64,000 bases of DNA from positions 51,293,681 to 51,357,680 of the forward strand of contig CAMTDV010000007.1 in assembly GCA_947069175.1 (NCBI GenBank), read 5' to 3'. A model generated the notes under the pieces. That model was not told where the DNA came from. It saw nothing but the letters and a program-made list of their open reading frames with translations, and did no database searches. This DNA comes from Scalesia atractyloides. Taxonomy: Eukaryota; Streptophyta; Magnoliopsida; Asterales; Asteraceae. Below, one piece after another: positions 45,601 to 57,949 of the stretch (its first letter is position 1; the number at the start of each line of letters is the position of its first letter). A program made the translations under genes and the position numbers.

Positions 45601-46558
45601 TAACATATTGTATTTGTTTGGGTTATGGAAAAACACATTTTTTTTAAACTCATGAGAACTGGTTATCGTCTTTTATTTATAATGATTGTGTATTATATCT
45701 TGATGGTTGATTCCTAATGGTCCGTATAATGAGCAATTGATTTTGAATTTTTGATATCATATTTGTACTTCTTAAATTTATGAAATTTATGTTTTTTAAG
45801 CGCATTGAATTATGAACAAGTAAGGATTGCATTTTAAAAAAAATACTTGTGTTTTTATTATGAGTATTATTGGTTTGTGTTTGTACTCTTTGACAAGAGT
45901 AACAAGTAGAAGAATTGTGGAAATAATACATGAATTGAAGAAATATGTAATTGATTGATGATATTAGAAAGAGGATAAAATGGTCATTTAATAGTATTTT
46001 TAATAAAATGAGAAATATGTATATATATATGAGTTAGAAAGAGGAAATATGCAATTGTTTTTTTTATTAGAGGAAATACGTAATAAGTAGTCTAATAAGG
46101 GATTATGTAAAAAAACCTTAAATTTATCAGGATAGATTACTATACTCTTCCTAACATTTTTATTGAGGTTCGGGATTATATTCGAAAAATTATTTGTGAC
46201 TGATCTTGTAAAATAAAACAATTGTTCACTCTGTCAACATGTTGATTCAAAAGGTACTACCTCCTTACATAGATGTTCCTGCTCAATATGCACATAACAC
46301 CTAAAACAATCACTTCAAAGCCAAATACAAGATGATGTATGTATCTTCTTTCTTTTGCATAAACCTGAAATATTTTACGGTATTACATAATAAATTTATT
46401 TATTATCAGGCTACGGTGCATATTATTTGCCGGTTGATAACCAACCTCGTGTGGTCAATCAATGTCGTGGAAGTATAGAGGTCCTACTACTTTTTTACTT
46501 AAAATTTATATTCCATAAAAACATAAAGGATGTTGTGGACTCAAATGTACATAGTTAG
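42674..46558 (+). CDS. Candidate small secreted peptide gene (two exons, hypothetical)
   Basis: Exon 1, 42674-42740, starts AAAATGACGAAAATTAGGG and encodes a clean signal peptide, MTKIRVSFFIALLLLSSSFF then IQ, ending at a donor CAAG|GTTCAATC. A possible second exon follows an acceptor TTATTATCAG at 46410-46558; joining gives a Gly codon and continues YGAYYLPVDNQPRVVNQCRG.. to TAG 46558, about 71 residues in total. The intron would be 3.7 kb and contains MITE M1b. Exon 2 is present again, inverted, at about 46.9-47.0 kb. I do not recognise the family. Exon 1 is convincing as a secretory leader; the link to exon 2 is inference, and the hydrophobic C-terminal run suggests that exon 2 may end earlier. 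Confidence 0.4.
43449..43905. repeat. Three diverged tandem copies, ~150-170 bp
   Basis: Units begin near 43449, 43619 and 43772, each with TTTTTAAACTAtAATTTTGAG, AGTAGTCGACATTTAA and AAACTCGCATG or close variants. They lie in the candidate intron. Confidence 0.75.
44593..44980. mobile_element. MITE family M1, copy b
   Basis: Diverged copy: left end TAGGAGTTACCAATAAAGTT, right end TTTTGTAGCCGAACCCCAC. Confidence 0.7.
44981..46301. other. AT-rich DNA, no gene supported
   Basis: Poly-A/T tracts and a small TA microsatellite near 45190. Minus-strand ORFs here are low-complexity. Confidence 0.5.
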
Positions 46559-47107
46559 TTTATCTTAGGGTGACAACTTCAAATTGTTTGTTTGTGGATT
46601 GTTCCGGTTGGGTTGTTATCCAATGTTAAACTAGTACAATAGAAAAAAAAATAGCTAAGAGGGATTGTATAAGCAAAACAATGCTCGAAGTAACCTAAAG
46701 TAAATTTTAATTTTTAATTCACTTTTGCTGACTCCACACATTTGCATATCTATTCCCCTCTTAGCTATTTTTTTATTGTACTCGTTATAGATTGAAACAC
46801 AACCAAATCGACCAATTCACAAGTAAACAAGTTGAAGGTGCCACATTTTAAGATAAATGCTGTATTTGAGTCCACAACATCCTTTTGTCTTTTATAAACT
46901 ATTATATTGTAAATAAACACAACGCACCAAGGACTCCGCCCTCACACGACACAGTTTTAACCACACGAGGTTTGTTCTCAACCATCAAATAATATGCGAC
47001 TGTAGCCTAATAAAATTAAATTTAAAATGTATATACTGTCAAAAGATTTAAGTTTATGCAAAAAAAGGAAATACGTACATCATCTTGTATTTGGCTTTGA
47101 AGTGATT
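46302..47107. repeat. Imperfect inverted duplication (arms ~365 bp, spacer ~75 bp)
   Basis: The left arm is 46302-46670 and the right arm 47107-46747 in reverse complement. Shared blocks, in order: CAATCACTTCAAAGCCAAAT, CAAGATGATGTA, GCATAAAC, AGGCTAC, GCATATTATTTG, CCTCGTGTGGT, AAGGATGTTGTGGACTCAAA and TAGCTAAGAGGG. Identity is roughly 75% by eye. The left arm contains candidate exon 2. RNA read through both arms would fold into a long hairpin. Confidence 0.85.
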
Positions 47108-48904
47108 GTACCAGTCGGTTCCTTTCAAAACTCATTGTGACTAGTTTTTGGACTATATCCTTATAGAGCTAACAAAAAGAAAAACCCATCACAATAGATG
47201 ACTTGAAAATAATAGAAAAAACAAGACAACCTCATGTAGCGATATCTAAAGAATTACTAGTTTCACCTGAACCACTTTGACCAACATACCTTTTTTTAGG
47301 TGTTAACATCTTAGAAAGGAGGTAGTTGACTTCTGAACCAACAATGTTGACGGAGGTCACAATTGTATTAGTCACAAATATTTTTCTAAAAAATCCGAAC
47401 CTCAAGTGACAAATGGCTAGGAAGGGCATAATATCCATCCTGGAAAGCAAATGGCAAACTAAAATGGGCAAACATTCTTTTTCCAATTTACGCTTGCGAG
47501 TCACCAACTTACCATCATTGATAAAACTTAATGAGTTTTTGGAACAATTTTATAATCTTATCATTTAGTAAGAGGTGTTCAAGAAGTCAAAAGTTACAAG
47601 TTTCACATGAAAAGATAGAGGTGGAAAGATGAGCGGAGCAGGCAGGTTGTGTACATTGATCAAAAGTTACAGTTTCATAAGGCTGATTTGGAGCAACCTA
47701 GAGGTTATAATGGATTACTGCCATGTCATTCATTTCAAGCGAAGCCATGTCATCGATCCAAAATGTGTCTTTGGCAGTTAAGCTAGATCATTTAAAAAAA
47801 AAATGGAAAGAAAGACAATGCAGTTGTGATTGCTATGATGGGTGATGGTATTGTCGTGGGGATGGAGAAAGACTCAAGTCGGAAGGACTGTAGCAACAAG
47901 AATTTAAAAAAAACAACTTTTGGATAAAAAAGTGAGAGTTGGCTCAGGTGAACAATTCAGCCTTCACTTTAATGTCAAACCTAGCAGGTTGGTTCAGCAT
48001 GGAGAGATACTTGAAGAACAAGAAATATTTTTTTTGGTTTGGGGATATAGTATCTTTGTTTTGTTTTTAATAGATATACTCGTATTATGGTCATGTATAA
48101 TCTCAAATGGGGCTAAATTGGGCCTGTTTTCACGAGTGGTTTTAGTTTTGTATATAATGTTAACTTTGATTAATATTGTGAATGATGTCCTAGTCTGGAC
48201 GTCTTTGTTGGCGAACCTTTTTCATTCCTCGCACGTACGCCACCATCTCAATACCTTAAAACACATTGTTTTAATCTTCTCATCCAAATGATCATGGAGA
48301 TCAAGATATCTGATCGTAATTTCTATTGTATTTATGTATAGTTATTATTAGTTTTAAGTTGTTTATAGTGTGTACTTAATGAAATTGGTGTTTTGCCGCT
48401 AAAAAAATAAAAATAATAAGGGATTATTCGAATCTACTGTACAGAGAATGAGGATATACAATTATTAATTAATATAATTTCGCATACCTATTGTTATTCG
48501 AAAAGAAAAAAACTTTTATTGTACACCACCAAAATAGAACGCCGTAAACCTTGTCACACGAGAAAGGATTTCTTCTTTCATCAAATTCGGACGTGAGAAT
48601 ATGTATTTTTTGTTAGATAGATAATACTTTTTAATATGGGTTTGTATTGTTTTGGGACCATTACCCTTTCCAGATTATTCTTTTTATTTTGTTTGAATAG
48701 TGGAAATCAATATTAAAACACCAAGAATCAAGGATTTGATGATTTACATATTGCGGATCTACTCATACATATTTACAGTATTCTTTAGTTCAATTTTAAC
48801 CAAATGAAATATACATCACATACATTCTGCATTGCTGGAAAATTCTATCCTATTTTGGAACTAAATTATTTAACTCGTAAGCTTCTATCTTAAGCATGAT
48901 CCTA
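47108..48904. other. Unassigned; possible retroposed sequence near 47.6-48.4 kb
   Basis: Short ORFs (minus 47507-47232; plus 47920-48291) show no family I know. GTTTTGCCGCTAAAAAAATA at 48391-48410 resembles the A-rich end of a LINE or processed copy, but no coding domain supports it. Confidence 0.3.
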
Positions 48905-49905
48905 CGGAATATTCCCGCCCATATTTGAAGAGATGAGAACAGCAAGCAATGGCAATGCAATGTTACAAATGAAGCAATTGGTAGACATGTTAATGCAGCG
49001 ATTGGGATCAAGACCCATGGCTTGTATGTTCAAAATTAATATATAAACTTGCACTGAAGGCTATCATCATGGCTGACATGATACGAATAACATCAGAAGG
49101 CCAAATATTAATCTCTTAGGTAACTTGTAGAGAAAATCTCGTCTGCATAACGTGCCGTGAGAATAGATAGAAACAACAACAATGGCAGTGGTGGATGTGA
49201 ACAATGAGATAGCATTAGAGACGACAAAAATGGTGAAGCTGGACTTTCTCTATAGTTGCTTGCCCAGGTCTCCTCATTGTTCCCACCTGGTACAGTAATG
49301 GCCGCAGCAAAAACCATTGTGATAATAAGTGCAGCTGTGATAGTATATGAATCCGCCGTTTTTTTCATCCATTCTTCACCTTTTTTGTCTCAAATCCTTG
49401 TGCTCTTTCCTGAATACCATCATCGGTGTTTCCTTTGCTTTTGTTCCTCTCTTCATGTCCTCTGGACGTAATATTTCTTCACTTCCTGTAAGTTAATAGA
49501 GGTTAAAGCAAATAGTTCAAAATTCAAATTTATTTAATTTTTAAAACTTTTTTACTTGGAAAACGTAGATAACATTTTCACTGAACCATTGTAACTCCTT
49601 TTGCATTTGTAATGCCCCACCGGTAACCCTATTGATTTTGTGTTGAGGTGCCAATTGCCCAACCAAGTGCAGGAGGTTATTTCATCTTTGTCATAATTGA
49701 TATATGAGAAAAATTTTCGAAGAACCATCATATTACCAAAAGGTTGTAAACTTTTCTCACAACGGTTCATTATTGCAATTTGAGAAACAGTGTAACATTA
49801 ACATCACTAGTCCAGATTGATTGTGGGGAAAGTTTCGATGATGATACTTAGTACCTCTGGAGTATCATTTTCCATCGCGACAAGAATGCTCTCCATAATG
49901 ATCAG
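48905..49905 (-). pseudogene. Ankyrin/PGG-domain membrane protein, C-terminal exons (decayed)
   Basis: Two exons on the minus strand. Exon P2 (about 49905-49556) reads ESILVAMENDTPEVLSIII, later KFFSYINYDKDEIT and, in a shifted frame, LLHLVG.. and ..VTGGALQMQKELQWF, the end of the ankyrin region; donor CAA|GTAAAA. Exon P1 starts after the acceptor TTACAG at 49485 with EVKKY, then RPEDMKRGTKAKETPMMVFR in another frame. The PGG domain follows: EEWMKKTADSYTITAALIIT, MVFAAAITVPGGNNEET, then frame-shifted transmembrane segments (FTIFVVSNAISLF..; SAMMIAFSAS). At least four frameshifts and several stops. The family (ACD6/ITN1-like) acts at the plasma membrane in defence and salt responses. It is either a dead gene or the ruined 3' end of the gene at 63.2-64.0 kb. 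Confidence 0.82.
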
Positions 49906-50228
49906 AAGTACCCGACTTTAATTTACTAACTTCAACGCATATTCGCTTGAGAATCATAAAGCTCTATTATGTTTCACTTTTCTACTCGTGTGTTTCATAA
50001 TATGTGCACTGTAGACAATTGAGGGATACCAAAAATTAAGGCTGAATTATTAACATAAAGTATTTAGCATATGATATAACTTCTTGGCTTAAAATCTCAT
50101 TTATTAAATACCTACAGTGGTTAAAAGATATAAGAAAGTTAGGTTTTTCATTTGTAATATATCTCAGAGACCCACATTTGAACGTCACCTTTTTCTCCAT
50201 CCTTTCTAGACACACAACCAACCAAATC

Positions 50229-50334
50229 AACACCCTAAGAGGAGTTTGTAGGTTGAGCCAGGTATCCACTAGCCAATCAAACACCCTAAGAGAGGAGTTT
50301 GTAGGTTGGACCAGGTATCCAGTAGCCAACCAAT
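50229..50334. repeat. Two tandem ~52-bp units
   Basis: AACACCCTAAGAGGAGTTTG, GTAGGTTG and CAGGTATCCAcTAGCCAA, twice in a row. Confidence 0.85.
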
Positions 50335-50403
50335 CTCCTCGAAAGTTTTGTAAAAGAGAGCATACACCACACAATATATATATATATGTTAATGTGTGTA
50401 TCA

Positions 50404-50759
50404 GTTCAAATGAGAACACTTAAATTGTGAGAATTGTGAGCGCTTTTCACTTCCTGTGGAAGTTCTGTATCCTTTTTTACACATATGTAATGAAAATATC
50501 ACAAACAAATCTCAATTTTTTTTGTCAAGCAGATATTTATTCTCATGTACATTGATGTACGGGGTGACATCATCGTTTTGTAACCAAAATTTACATAATT
50601 GTAAAGTGTAAACGAAGAATAAAAACGGCTCGGCAATTTGTTTTTCTATATATGTGTTTGTGACATTTTCATCTACTTTTGTGCAAAAATTGTCGCAAAC
50701 TCGTACAGGAATACAAAATTTCTCACAGTTCTTACAACGTAGGGTGGTTCTCAGTTTAC
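50404..50759. mobile_element. MITE family M2, copy a
   Basis: Left end GTTCAAATGAGAACACTTAA; right end, reverse complement, GTAAACTGAGAACCACCCTA. The subterminal TGTGAGAA motifs are inverted as well. Confidence 0.65.
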
Positions 50760-50825
50760 CCTTTATCAATATATGTATATATATGTGTGTGTGTGTGTGT
50801 GTATATATATAGGTAAAGGATATAT

Positions 50826-51200
50826 AGCAAACCCCAAGTTAGGGCGGTAACCCAGGAAACTCTAACTCTTAACAGTTTAGAAAAAACCCTATGTTTAGCA
50901 TGTAATCCCATAGTTATGGCGCTAATCAGGAAACTCTAACCTCCAAAAATTCAAAAAGTGCCAACCAAATTTTTTATAAAAAAATAAACAGGTTTTTGGT
51001 AACATATGTAACTTCATGTGTAAACAATTGTAACAGGTGGTTACACAACACTTGTTTATTTTTTAAATACTCTCATTTTTGGTTTTTTTGGTCAAACTCT
51101 TAAAAAAAATGTATATTACATGTGTATTTAAAAAAAAACATTGGGTGGTTAGAGTTTTCCGGATTTCCGCCCTAACTATTGAGTTTTCTCCCGATACTTT
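50826..51200. mobile_element. MITE family M3, copy a
   Basis: Left AGTTAGGGCGGTAACCCAGG with AAACTCTAAC; right, in reverse complement, ATAGTTAGGGCGGAAATCCG with AAACTCTAAC. Long inverted ends, no ORF. Confidence 0.65.
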
Positions 51201-52868
51201 GACTATATATATATATAACTTAGAAGTTACACGCTCGGAGATAGTTTTCTTAAAGGTGACCTCAAAATAATATTATTAAAGTTGGACCCAACTATCTCAC
51301 AAATGTCACCTTTTGTGATGGTTTATTTTGAATTTGTAATCACGTAATGGTTTATGTTGAATGTGTAATCACATAATAGATATTTCAAAAATCATGTACT
51401 CATGTGATGAGTATTCAAAATCACGTAACAGACTAATGGGTATTCAAAATCCAGTAATTTTTTTAAGAAACGAGTAACATCCCAAAGTTTTTACTAAATA
51501 AACCAAATTAACTGCAATCAGCGGATAATATACCTAGGTGGTAAAGTTAATCAAATAAATATTTGGATTTAAATAAATAAATCTAATGATTAAATAAAAG
51601 ATGAATAAACGTTTTTTATAAGTAAAGTTATGAAGGGCCCAGACTATATATAAAACCTAACTGATTAAATAAAAGATGAATAAACATTTTTATAGATAAA
51701 GTTACGAAGGGCCGGGCTATCAGGATTAACTTAGGCTGGGGTTATAACGTCCCGACCTTGGCCAAGTGAATTATTATGTTCATTTTATAAGTGACATGAA
51801 GTATACAACGTGAATATTTAACCTAGTTAGTATACTTGTTTATTTAAAAGATAAAGAGTTGTAACATAAAAAATAGATAAAAACATGGAGGGGCTAAATG
51901 GCATACTCTTGAAATTTGAAATATAAATGATGAGAAAATAAAACTCACACACATACTTTTTGTGTGTCGTACATAGAGAAAGAGGAAGAGAAAGAGAGGG
52001 AGAGGCTTCCAAAAATCTCAAGAAATGCCAAAATTAAATAGGATTCAACACTAAATCGATGCTGATCTTAAATTTGTGATCATCCAGCTTTTCAAGTATA
52101 AGGCAGTTATAAAACTGATTTGATAACTTTATGTGAAGAGGAACTTGAAGGTGGTATCCTTAAGTTCAATATTTATTCTTAGCATGATGCAATCGACAAT
52201 GAAAGTATGTATAGGATCATCATAGTTGTTAGTATATATGAAATATTTAAACAATTTAGAGATTCAACCATATTTAAAGGGTGGGTTTGGCTTTTCCTTT
52301 TTCTAAAAAATCCATTAATTTTTTCCCAACAGGTGCGTTTGCCCACCCACCCATCAAACATAGGTCGCACCTGAGTATGAAAGTAATTTTAATTAACGAT
52401 AACAATATATAAACTATTGTATAATATCAAGTGAAACCTTCCTTACCATTCTGAATTGCCAATCTCCAGAGTCTGACATAAATCCAGTAGGCGACTACAT
52501 AGAAAACCAGGTGAATTTTCAATAAATTATCAGGACATATAATTTCATAAACTTAACCAATATAAATTAATGACAATTATGCTACAAACTTTAATCATGT
52601 TGGTTTTGAATAGTTAAAAACTAACCCAGATATACTTCCGAAGTGATAAATTTTTTGATCATGATTATAAGTTGGTGTGATTAACTAACGAAAACTTTTT
52701 AAATCTTGAATGTCATTCATGATCGTTTTAAGTTAATGTTAGGGGGTCGGGCCACTCAATGAAGCCCTTTCAAGTACCCCTACTCGTCCGACAACTACTG
52801 GCATTGATCGTGCGGGTAAGGGGCTGCGAGTGAGATTGAAGGGTAATGAAGCCAAAGTGGGTTAATTT
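51201..52868. other. Intergenic or intronic AT-rich DNA
   Basis: A ~70-bp direct duplication at about 51590-51722 (GATTAAATAAAAGATGAATA twice) and a CT/GA-rich stretch near 51970 (AGAGAAAGAGAGGGAGAGG). No gene is supported. Confidence 0.45.
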
Positions 52869-52886
52869 GGGGGGGGGGGGGGGGGG
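52869..52886. repeat. Poly-G tract (18 G)
   Basis: Uninterrupted G18. A second G18 is at 59559-59576. Confidence 0.95.
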
Positions 52887-53449
52887 TTACCAAAATTAAT
52901 ATAAGTATTTAGGGTTTTATGGTAAATTATGGATAGATTGGATGGTAGAATGGATAAAGGATTTGGTGATGAAAAAGTAGAAAAAGTACCTTTTTTTTTC
53001 CATTTTATTTGAGATAAAATAATAAAGTAACAAAAATATTATTTAACTGCCACTCAAATTAAGTTAACAAAAATTTACATTCTAAGCTATTATAAATTGA
53101 TATTTCATGAAAGGCTAACTAATTTTGGTTTATTATTATGTTCATCACTAATTTTTATTTTCTTACTATTGTCATGTCCATAATAATAATTAGGTTTTTT
53201 TGTTGCCTATTGCGGTGAAACGAAGTAAATAATAATGTAAATGTTGTTTGAAAATGTAATATGTTGTTTAGAAAGCCAAACTGTTATAATTGGTTAACTT
53301 TTTTCATGGTATTACGATACTAAATAATTAATTTTATGTTTAAATATAAATTCGTTTTTAATAAAACGTATACTGACTAAGGGTAAAAATTAAGCACAAC
53401 TACGTACTTATGTTTTTAGAAAAGAAAATTAACGAAAAATAAGTTATAA

Positions 53450-54290
53450 AGATTTAAATTAATTAATAAGTAAAATATGATTTAAAAAAGAATTATTAAA
53501 AACAAAAATAAATAATAAAGGAAATATGAATAAAAATCAAGCACAACTACAACTACGTACTTAGTTTTTAGAAAAAAAATTAACGAAACATAAGTTATAA
53601 GTGTCAAATTAATTAATAAAGTAAATATGATTTAAAAAATAATTATTAAAAAAAAAATAAATAATAAAGGAATATGCTTTTAGAAAAGGAAAAAAGCAAA
53701 AATATGTTAAAGTAATATTAAAAATAATATATTGATAAAATAAAATATTAAAACGCTATATATTAATTTAAATTTAAAATTACTATTCATGGTCATCCAA
53801 AACTATATAATTATCAAATATCAAATATCAATACCCAATTAATTAATAAAGTAAATATGATTTAAAAAAAGAATTATTAAAAACAAAAATAAATAATAAA
53901 GGAAATATGCTTTTAGAAAAGGAAAAAAGCAAAATAAAGTTAAAAGGTAAATACTAAAAATAATATATTGATAAAATAAAATATTAAAAAGCTAATATTA
54001 ATTTAAATCTAAAATTACTATTCATGGTCATTCGAAACTATATAAATAAATATCAAATATCAAATATCAAATATCAAATTAATTAATAAAGTAAATATGA
54101 TTTAAAAAAGATTATTAAAAAAAAAAACATAATAAATAAAGGGAATATGCTTTTAGAAAAGGAAAAAAGCAAAACATGTTAAATGTAAATATTAAAAATA
54201 ATATATTGATAAAATAAAATATTAAAAAGCTATATTAATTTAAATTTAAAATTACTATTCATGGTCATTCGAAAAATATATAAAAACAAA
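53450..54290. repeat. AT-rich tandem repeat, about four units (150-240 bp)
   Basis: AATTAATTAATAAAGTAAAT and ATGATTTAAAAAA recur near 53458, 53608, 53838 and 54078. Each longer unit also has GCTTTTAGAAAAGGAAAAAA and TTACTATTCATGGTCAT. Confidence 0.82.
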
Positions 54291-54545
54291 ATAACAATAA
54301 TAACAAAACTATTTTATTTAGTTAAAATTTTATATTTTTAAATTAAAGTACTTATTTTTTATTAAAATGATTTAGGGTAGTAAGATGAAGTGATTTTGCA
54401 TCACAGAATAGGGGATCAAGGTAGCTTAAGGTAATGGTGAGAGTGTGAGACTGGTGCCATCCCCCTAAAGTTTGTGTCGAGGACTATAGATGTGTGAAAC
54501 AAAAGTCTTTTTTGGCTATTTAATTAGACTCTTTAAATCACAAAC

Positions 54546-54644
54546 CTGGGTAGACGTATTTATCCATGTATGTAAGGCGAATTTCATCATGGGAGTTAAA
54601 GCTGTTGATACATGCATAATTCCTGCGATCCTTGGTAGCGATAT
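54546..54644 (-). CDS. Candidate isolated exon (99 bp), identity uncertain
   Basis: The minus strand has an acceptor TTTATTTTGTAG|ATATCGC and a donor TACCCAG|GTTTGTG around a 99-bp open stretch, phase 1 at both ends. It reads (D)IATKDRRNYACINSF then NSHDEIRLTYMDKYVYP. The xATxDRxxY start is reminiscent of the first exons of ACD6-like ankyrin genes, and the strand and place fit the C-terminal exons at 49 kb, but this is weak. Confidence 0.3.
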
Positions 54645-54649
54645 CTACA

Positions 54650-55605
54650 AAATAAAATAAATGAATGGTGATCACACACATTTACACACAAACATATACA
54701 AATCTAGGCATTGTGTTATATTTTTATTATCTGATCAAAACTAAAGTAAAGAAAAAATCAACACTAAGGGGTTTTTCAATATATATACACACACATATTA
54801 TATATACACACACACACTCACTAGGTTAGTTTCCCATATAGCACACGGGTTTAACAATTTAAACTTTTAATAAAATATTTCTTGTACATGCAAACCAAAG
54901 ACGGGTATATTTATATACAAATTAACATAAATGAGTTAATATAAGGATGATGTAGGTTGGTATTAAAAAATTCATCGGAGAAGCATATAATCAAACTATC
55001 CTTGAAAATTATACAAAATAAATATATTATATATAATACTTATTATTGTATTTACGTATTACATTTCATTTAATGAGAAATAAAAAGTTACAATTATAAT
55101 TCGCACATTACCAAAAGTAATTTGAATCCAAAAAAATATTCACATTACCAAAATATTTTGAATAAAAAAAATACAACATTATATCTTTTACTCAACGTTA
55201 TCATCTCTTTTAGAATTAGTAGTTTTATCTCGTCTCTACTTTAATTCTTGATAATGCCATATACAATTAGAACATAAATGATACAAATAACAATAATAAT
55301 AATGAAATTAATAAAACAATAAATATAAAAATAAAGTATAACAACGTTATCAAAATGTAATCAATTAGAAATTACAGCAATAGATATACAATAACATTGG
55401 GTATTAAGATGCAATAAACAATATGAAATGGTAAGATTAAAATAAAGACGAGATAGAATAAAAATATAGATAAATGGGAACTTGATCATGTTATAGCCAA
55501 AAATAAAAAAAAAAACCAATAAAAGAAGGACACTATATGATGGAGTGATAATATCCTCTAATTGGCAGTTGGCAATTATTAATATCATTATTATATTATA
55601 CATAC
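54650..55605. other. AT-rich DNA with CA/TA microsatellites
   Basis: ACACACAC runs near 54785-54820. No gene is supported. Confidence 0.5.
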
Positions 55606-56751
55606 ATATGAATTGTAAGTTGATACATATGAATTGTAAGTTGTTATGAACAGTAATTTTATATTTTAAAAGTTTTTTTCCTAATATTTTAAAGTTTTTA
55701 TTTATTTATTTATTTAAAGTTGGTACATATGAATTGTAAGTTGTTATGAACAGTAATTTTATATTTTAAAAGTTTTTTTCCTGATATTTTAAAGTTTATT
55801 TATTTATTTATATTTTGTTGAAATATTTTATTCACTATTTTATTTATTTGTATTTTTGTTTTTCGTTAAATTTTCAAAATACTTAAATTCGCATCAATTT
55901 TTTCTTTTTAACAGTTTGATATAAGTTTTATTGGAAATGATACCATATCGTTGTCATACAAAACTCAAATTGTAAGTTGGTACATATGAATTGTAAGTTG
56001 TTATGAACGGTAATTTTTATATTTTAAAAGTTTTTTTCCTAATATTTTAAAGTTTATTTATTTATTTATATTTTGTTGAAATATTTTATTCACTATTTTA
56101 TTTATTTGTATTTTTGTTTTTCGTTAAATTTTCAAAATACTTAAATTCGCATCAATTTTTTCTTTTTAACAGTTTGATATAAGTTTCATTGGAAATGATA
56201 CCATATCGTTGTCATACAAAACTCAAATTGTAAGTTGGTACATATGAATTGTAAGTTGTTATGAACGTAATTTTATATTTTAAAAGTTTTTTTCCTGATA
56301 TTTTAAAGTTTATTTATTTATTTATATTTTGTTGAAATATTTTATTCACTATTTTATTTATTTGTATTTTTGTTTTTCGTTAAATTTTCAAAATACTTAA
56401 ATTCGCATCAATTTTTTCTTTTTAACAGTTTGATATAAGTTTCATTGGAAATGATACCATATCGTTGTCATACAAAACTCAAATTGTAAGTTGGTACATA
56501 TGAATTGTAAGTTGTTATGAACACTAATTTTATATTTTAAAAGTTTTTTTCCTAATATTTTAAGTTTATTTATTTATTTATTTATTTATTTATATTTTGT
56601 TGAAATATTTTATTCACTATTTTATTTATTTGTATTTTTGTTTTTCGTTAAATTTTCAAAATACTTAAATTCGCATCAATTTTTTCTTTTTAACAGTTTG
56701 ATATAAGTTTCATTGGAAATGATACCATATCGTTGTCATACAAAACTCAAC
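55606..56751 (+). repeat. ~257-bp tandem array (about four units)
   Basis: TACATATGAATTGTAAGTTG occurs at 55623, 55724, 55981, 56239 and 56495. After the first partial unit the periods are 257, 258 and 256 bp. Units are nearly identical and differ mainly in the count of a TTTA microsatellite. Confidence 0.93.
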
Positions 56752-57103
56752 GGAAACCGACGATGAATGATAATTTATTGCTTGGAAGTATTTGTGTTTT
56801 TTATACAACTCTGTACCGGTATTTATATTTATTGTTTTTTAGATAATCTTATTCTGTATCGCTACCGTACCATATCGAACAAAAAACATTACTGATATCT
56901 ATATTCATTTTGATGGTTAGCAAAAAATGAATATTGATACCATTTATGTGATGATATGAACCAATCGATAGCGTTCAAACATCGATGTAATACACGTGTT
57001 GATTTCTACCGAGTGCAATCATCCCGGTATGTAACAGACCGAGTCGATACCACTCCAATACTCGCAGTAATGTACCACCGCAACACACGATCAAATAACC
57101 TAA
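55606..57103 (+). mobile_element. Helitron-like element H2
   Basis: The tandem array is followed by a ~350-base right part with CACGTGTTGATTTCTA and TGTACCACCGCAACACACGA, ending CAAATAACCTAA before T. That is a CTRR-type end with an eroded hairpin. The right part matches H1 (4360-4485). No helicase ORF is seen, so it is non-autonomous. Confidence 0.48.
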
Positions 57104-57374
57104 TTAATATGAATGCAAATTACAAAGATATTCAGCAGTTTGGTTAACATGATAATAAATGAAAATTCATTATTTAATATTAGAAGGATAAAATGCCATT
57201 TATTCTTATCATTAATTAATATTATAAGTATATAATGAATATCGTTCATTATTGAAAAATAAATATTTATAATTAGTTAGGAAAGAGATGGAAAAATAAA
57301 AAAATAGAAAGCTCCAATAAATTGATACTTGTTCCCTATTGTTTCTTTTATTATATAGTATATATATAAGTATA

Positions 57375-57721
57375 GGTTAAAACGAGAACCACTTTGAATT
57401 ATGAGAACCGTAAGAACTAGGCAACCCAAAAGGTTTTTCTGAATTTTTTTCTCAAAAGTTATAAAAAATCACTTGTTTCAGAAAAAAATTGCCGCATACC
57501 CACATTTACATGAGGTGTAAATATTTATCTTCATGCAAAATTTAAGCCAGCGCGTAAAAAAAACTTACATCAGTTGACTCGACAATTTTCTTTTTACTTT
57601 TTGTTATAGATGTTTTTATAATATATTCATCTACGTTTGTGCAAAAACAATTTGGCCTAACTCACACGAGAATAAAAATTTCTTACAGTTCTCATAACTC
57701 GTGGGGATTCTCATTTGAACC
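57375..57721. mobile_element. MITE family M2, copy b
   Basis: Left GGTTAAAACGAGAACCACTT, TATGAGAACCGTAAGAA; right, in reverse complement, GGTTCAAATGAGAATCCCCA, TATGAGAACTGTAAGAA. About 40 bp of inverted ends. Confidence 0.75.
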
Positions 57722-57949
57722 GAGCCATATATATAATATTATTATAATTATATTATATAAATACAGACACACACACCCGTTTAAGCCATTTTTTGACTTT
57801 TTTTTTATCATTTACCTTTACACCTCCGTCTTAACCATTCAAATTTATTTCCAAAATATAAATAAGCAATATGAAATATATTTTCAAATTATAAATAAGC
57901 AACACTTTCTTGCTTTATGTTGTTGTAATATATACATTGGGAGTTTTTT

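Noticed and set aside
47920..48291. 123-codon + strand ORF
   Set aside because: Hydrophobic and Leu/Val-rich without any recognised family, and next to an A-rich retroposon-like end. Not enough for a gene.
52740..52868. GC-richer patch (GGGGTCGGGCCACTCAATGA)
   Set aside because: Possibly part of a small transposon, but no inverted ends or coding could be shown.
54415..54490. Possible SINE head (TAGCTTAAGG with GTGTCGAGGAC downstream)
   Set aside because: The boxes are 41 bases apart, the B-box is poor and no SINE tail or target repeats are clear.
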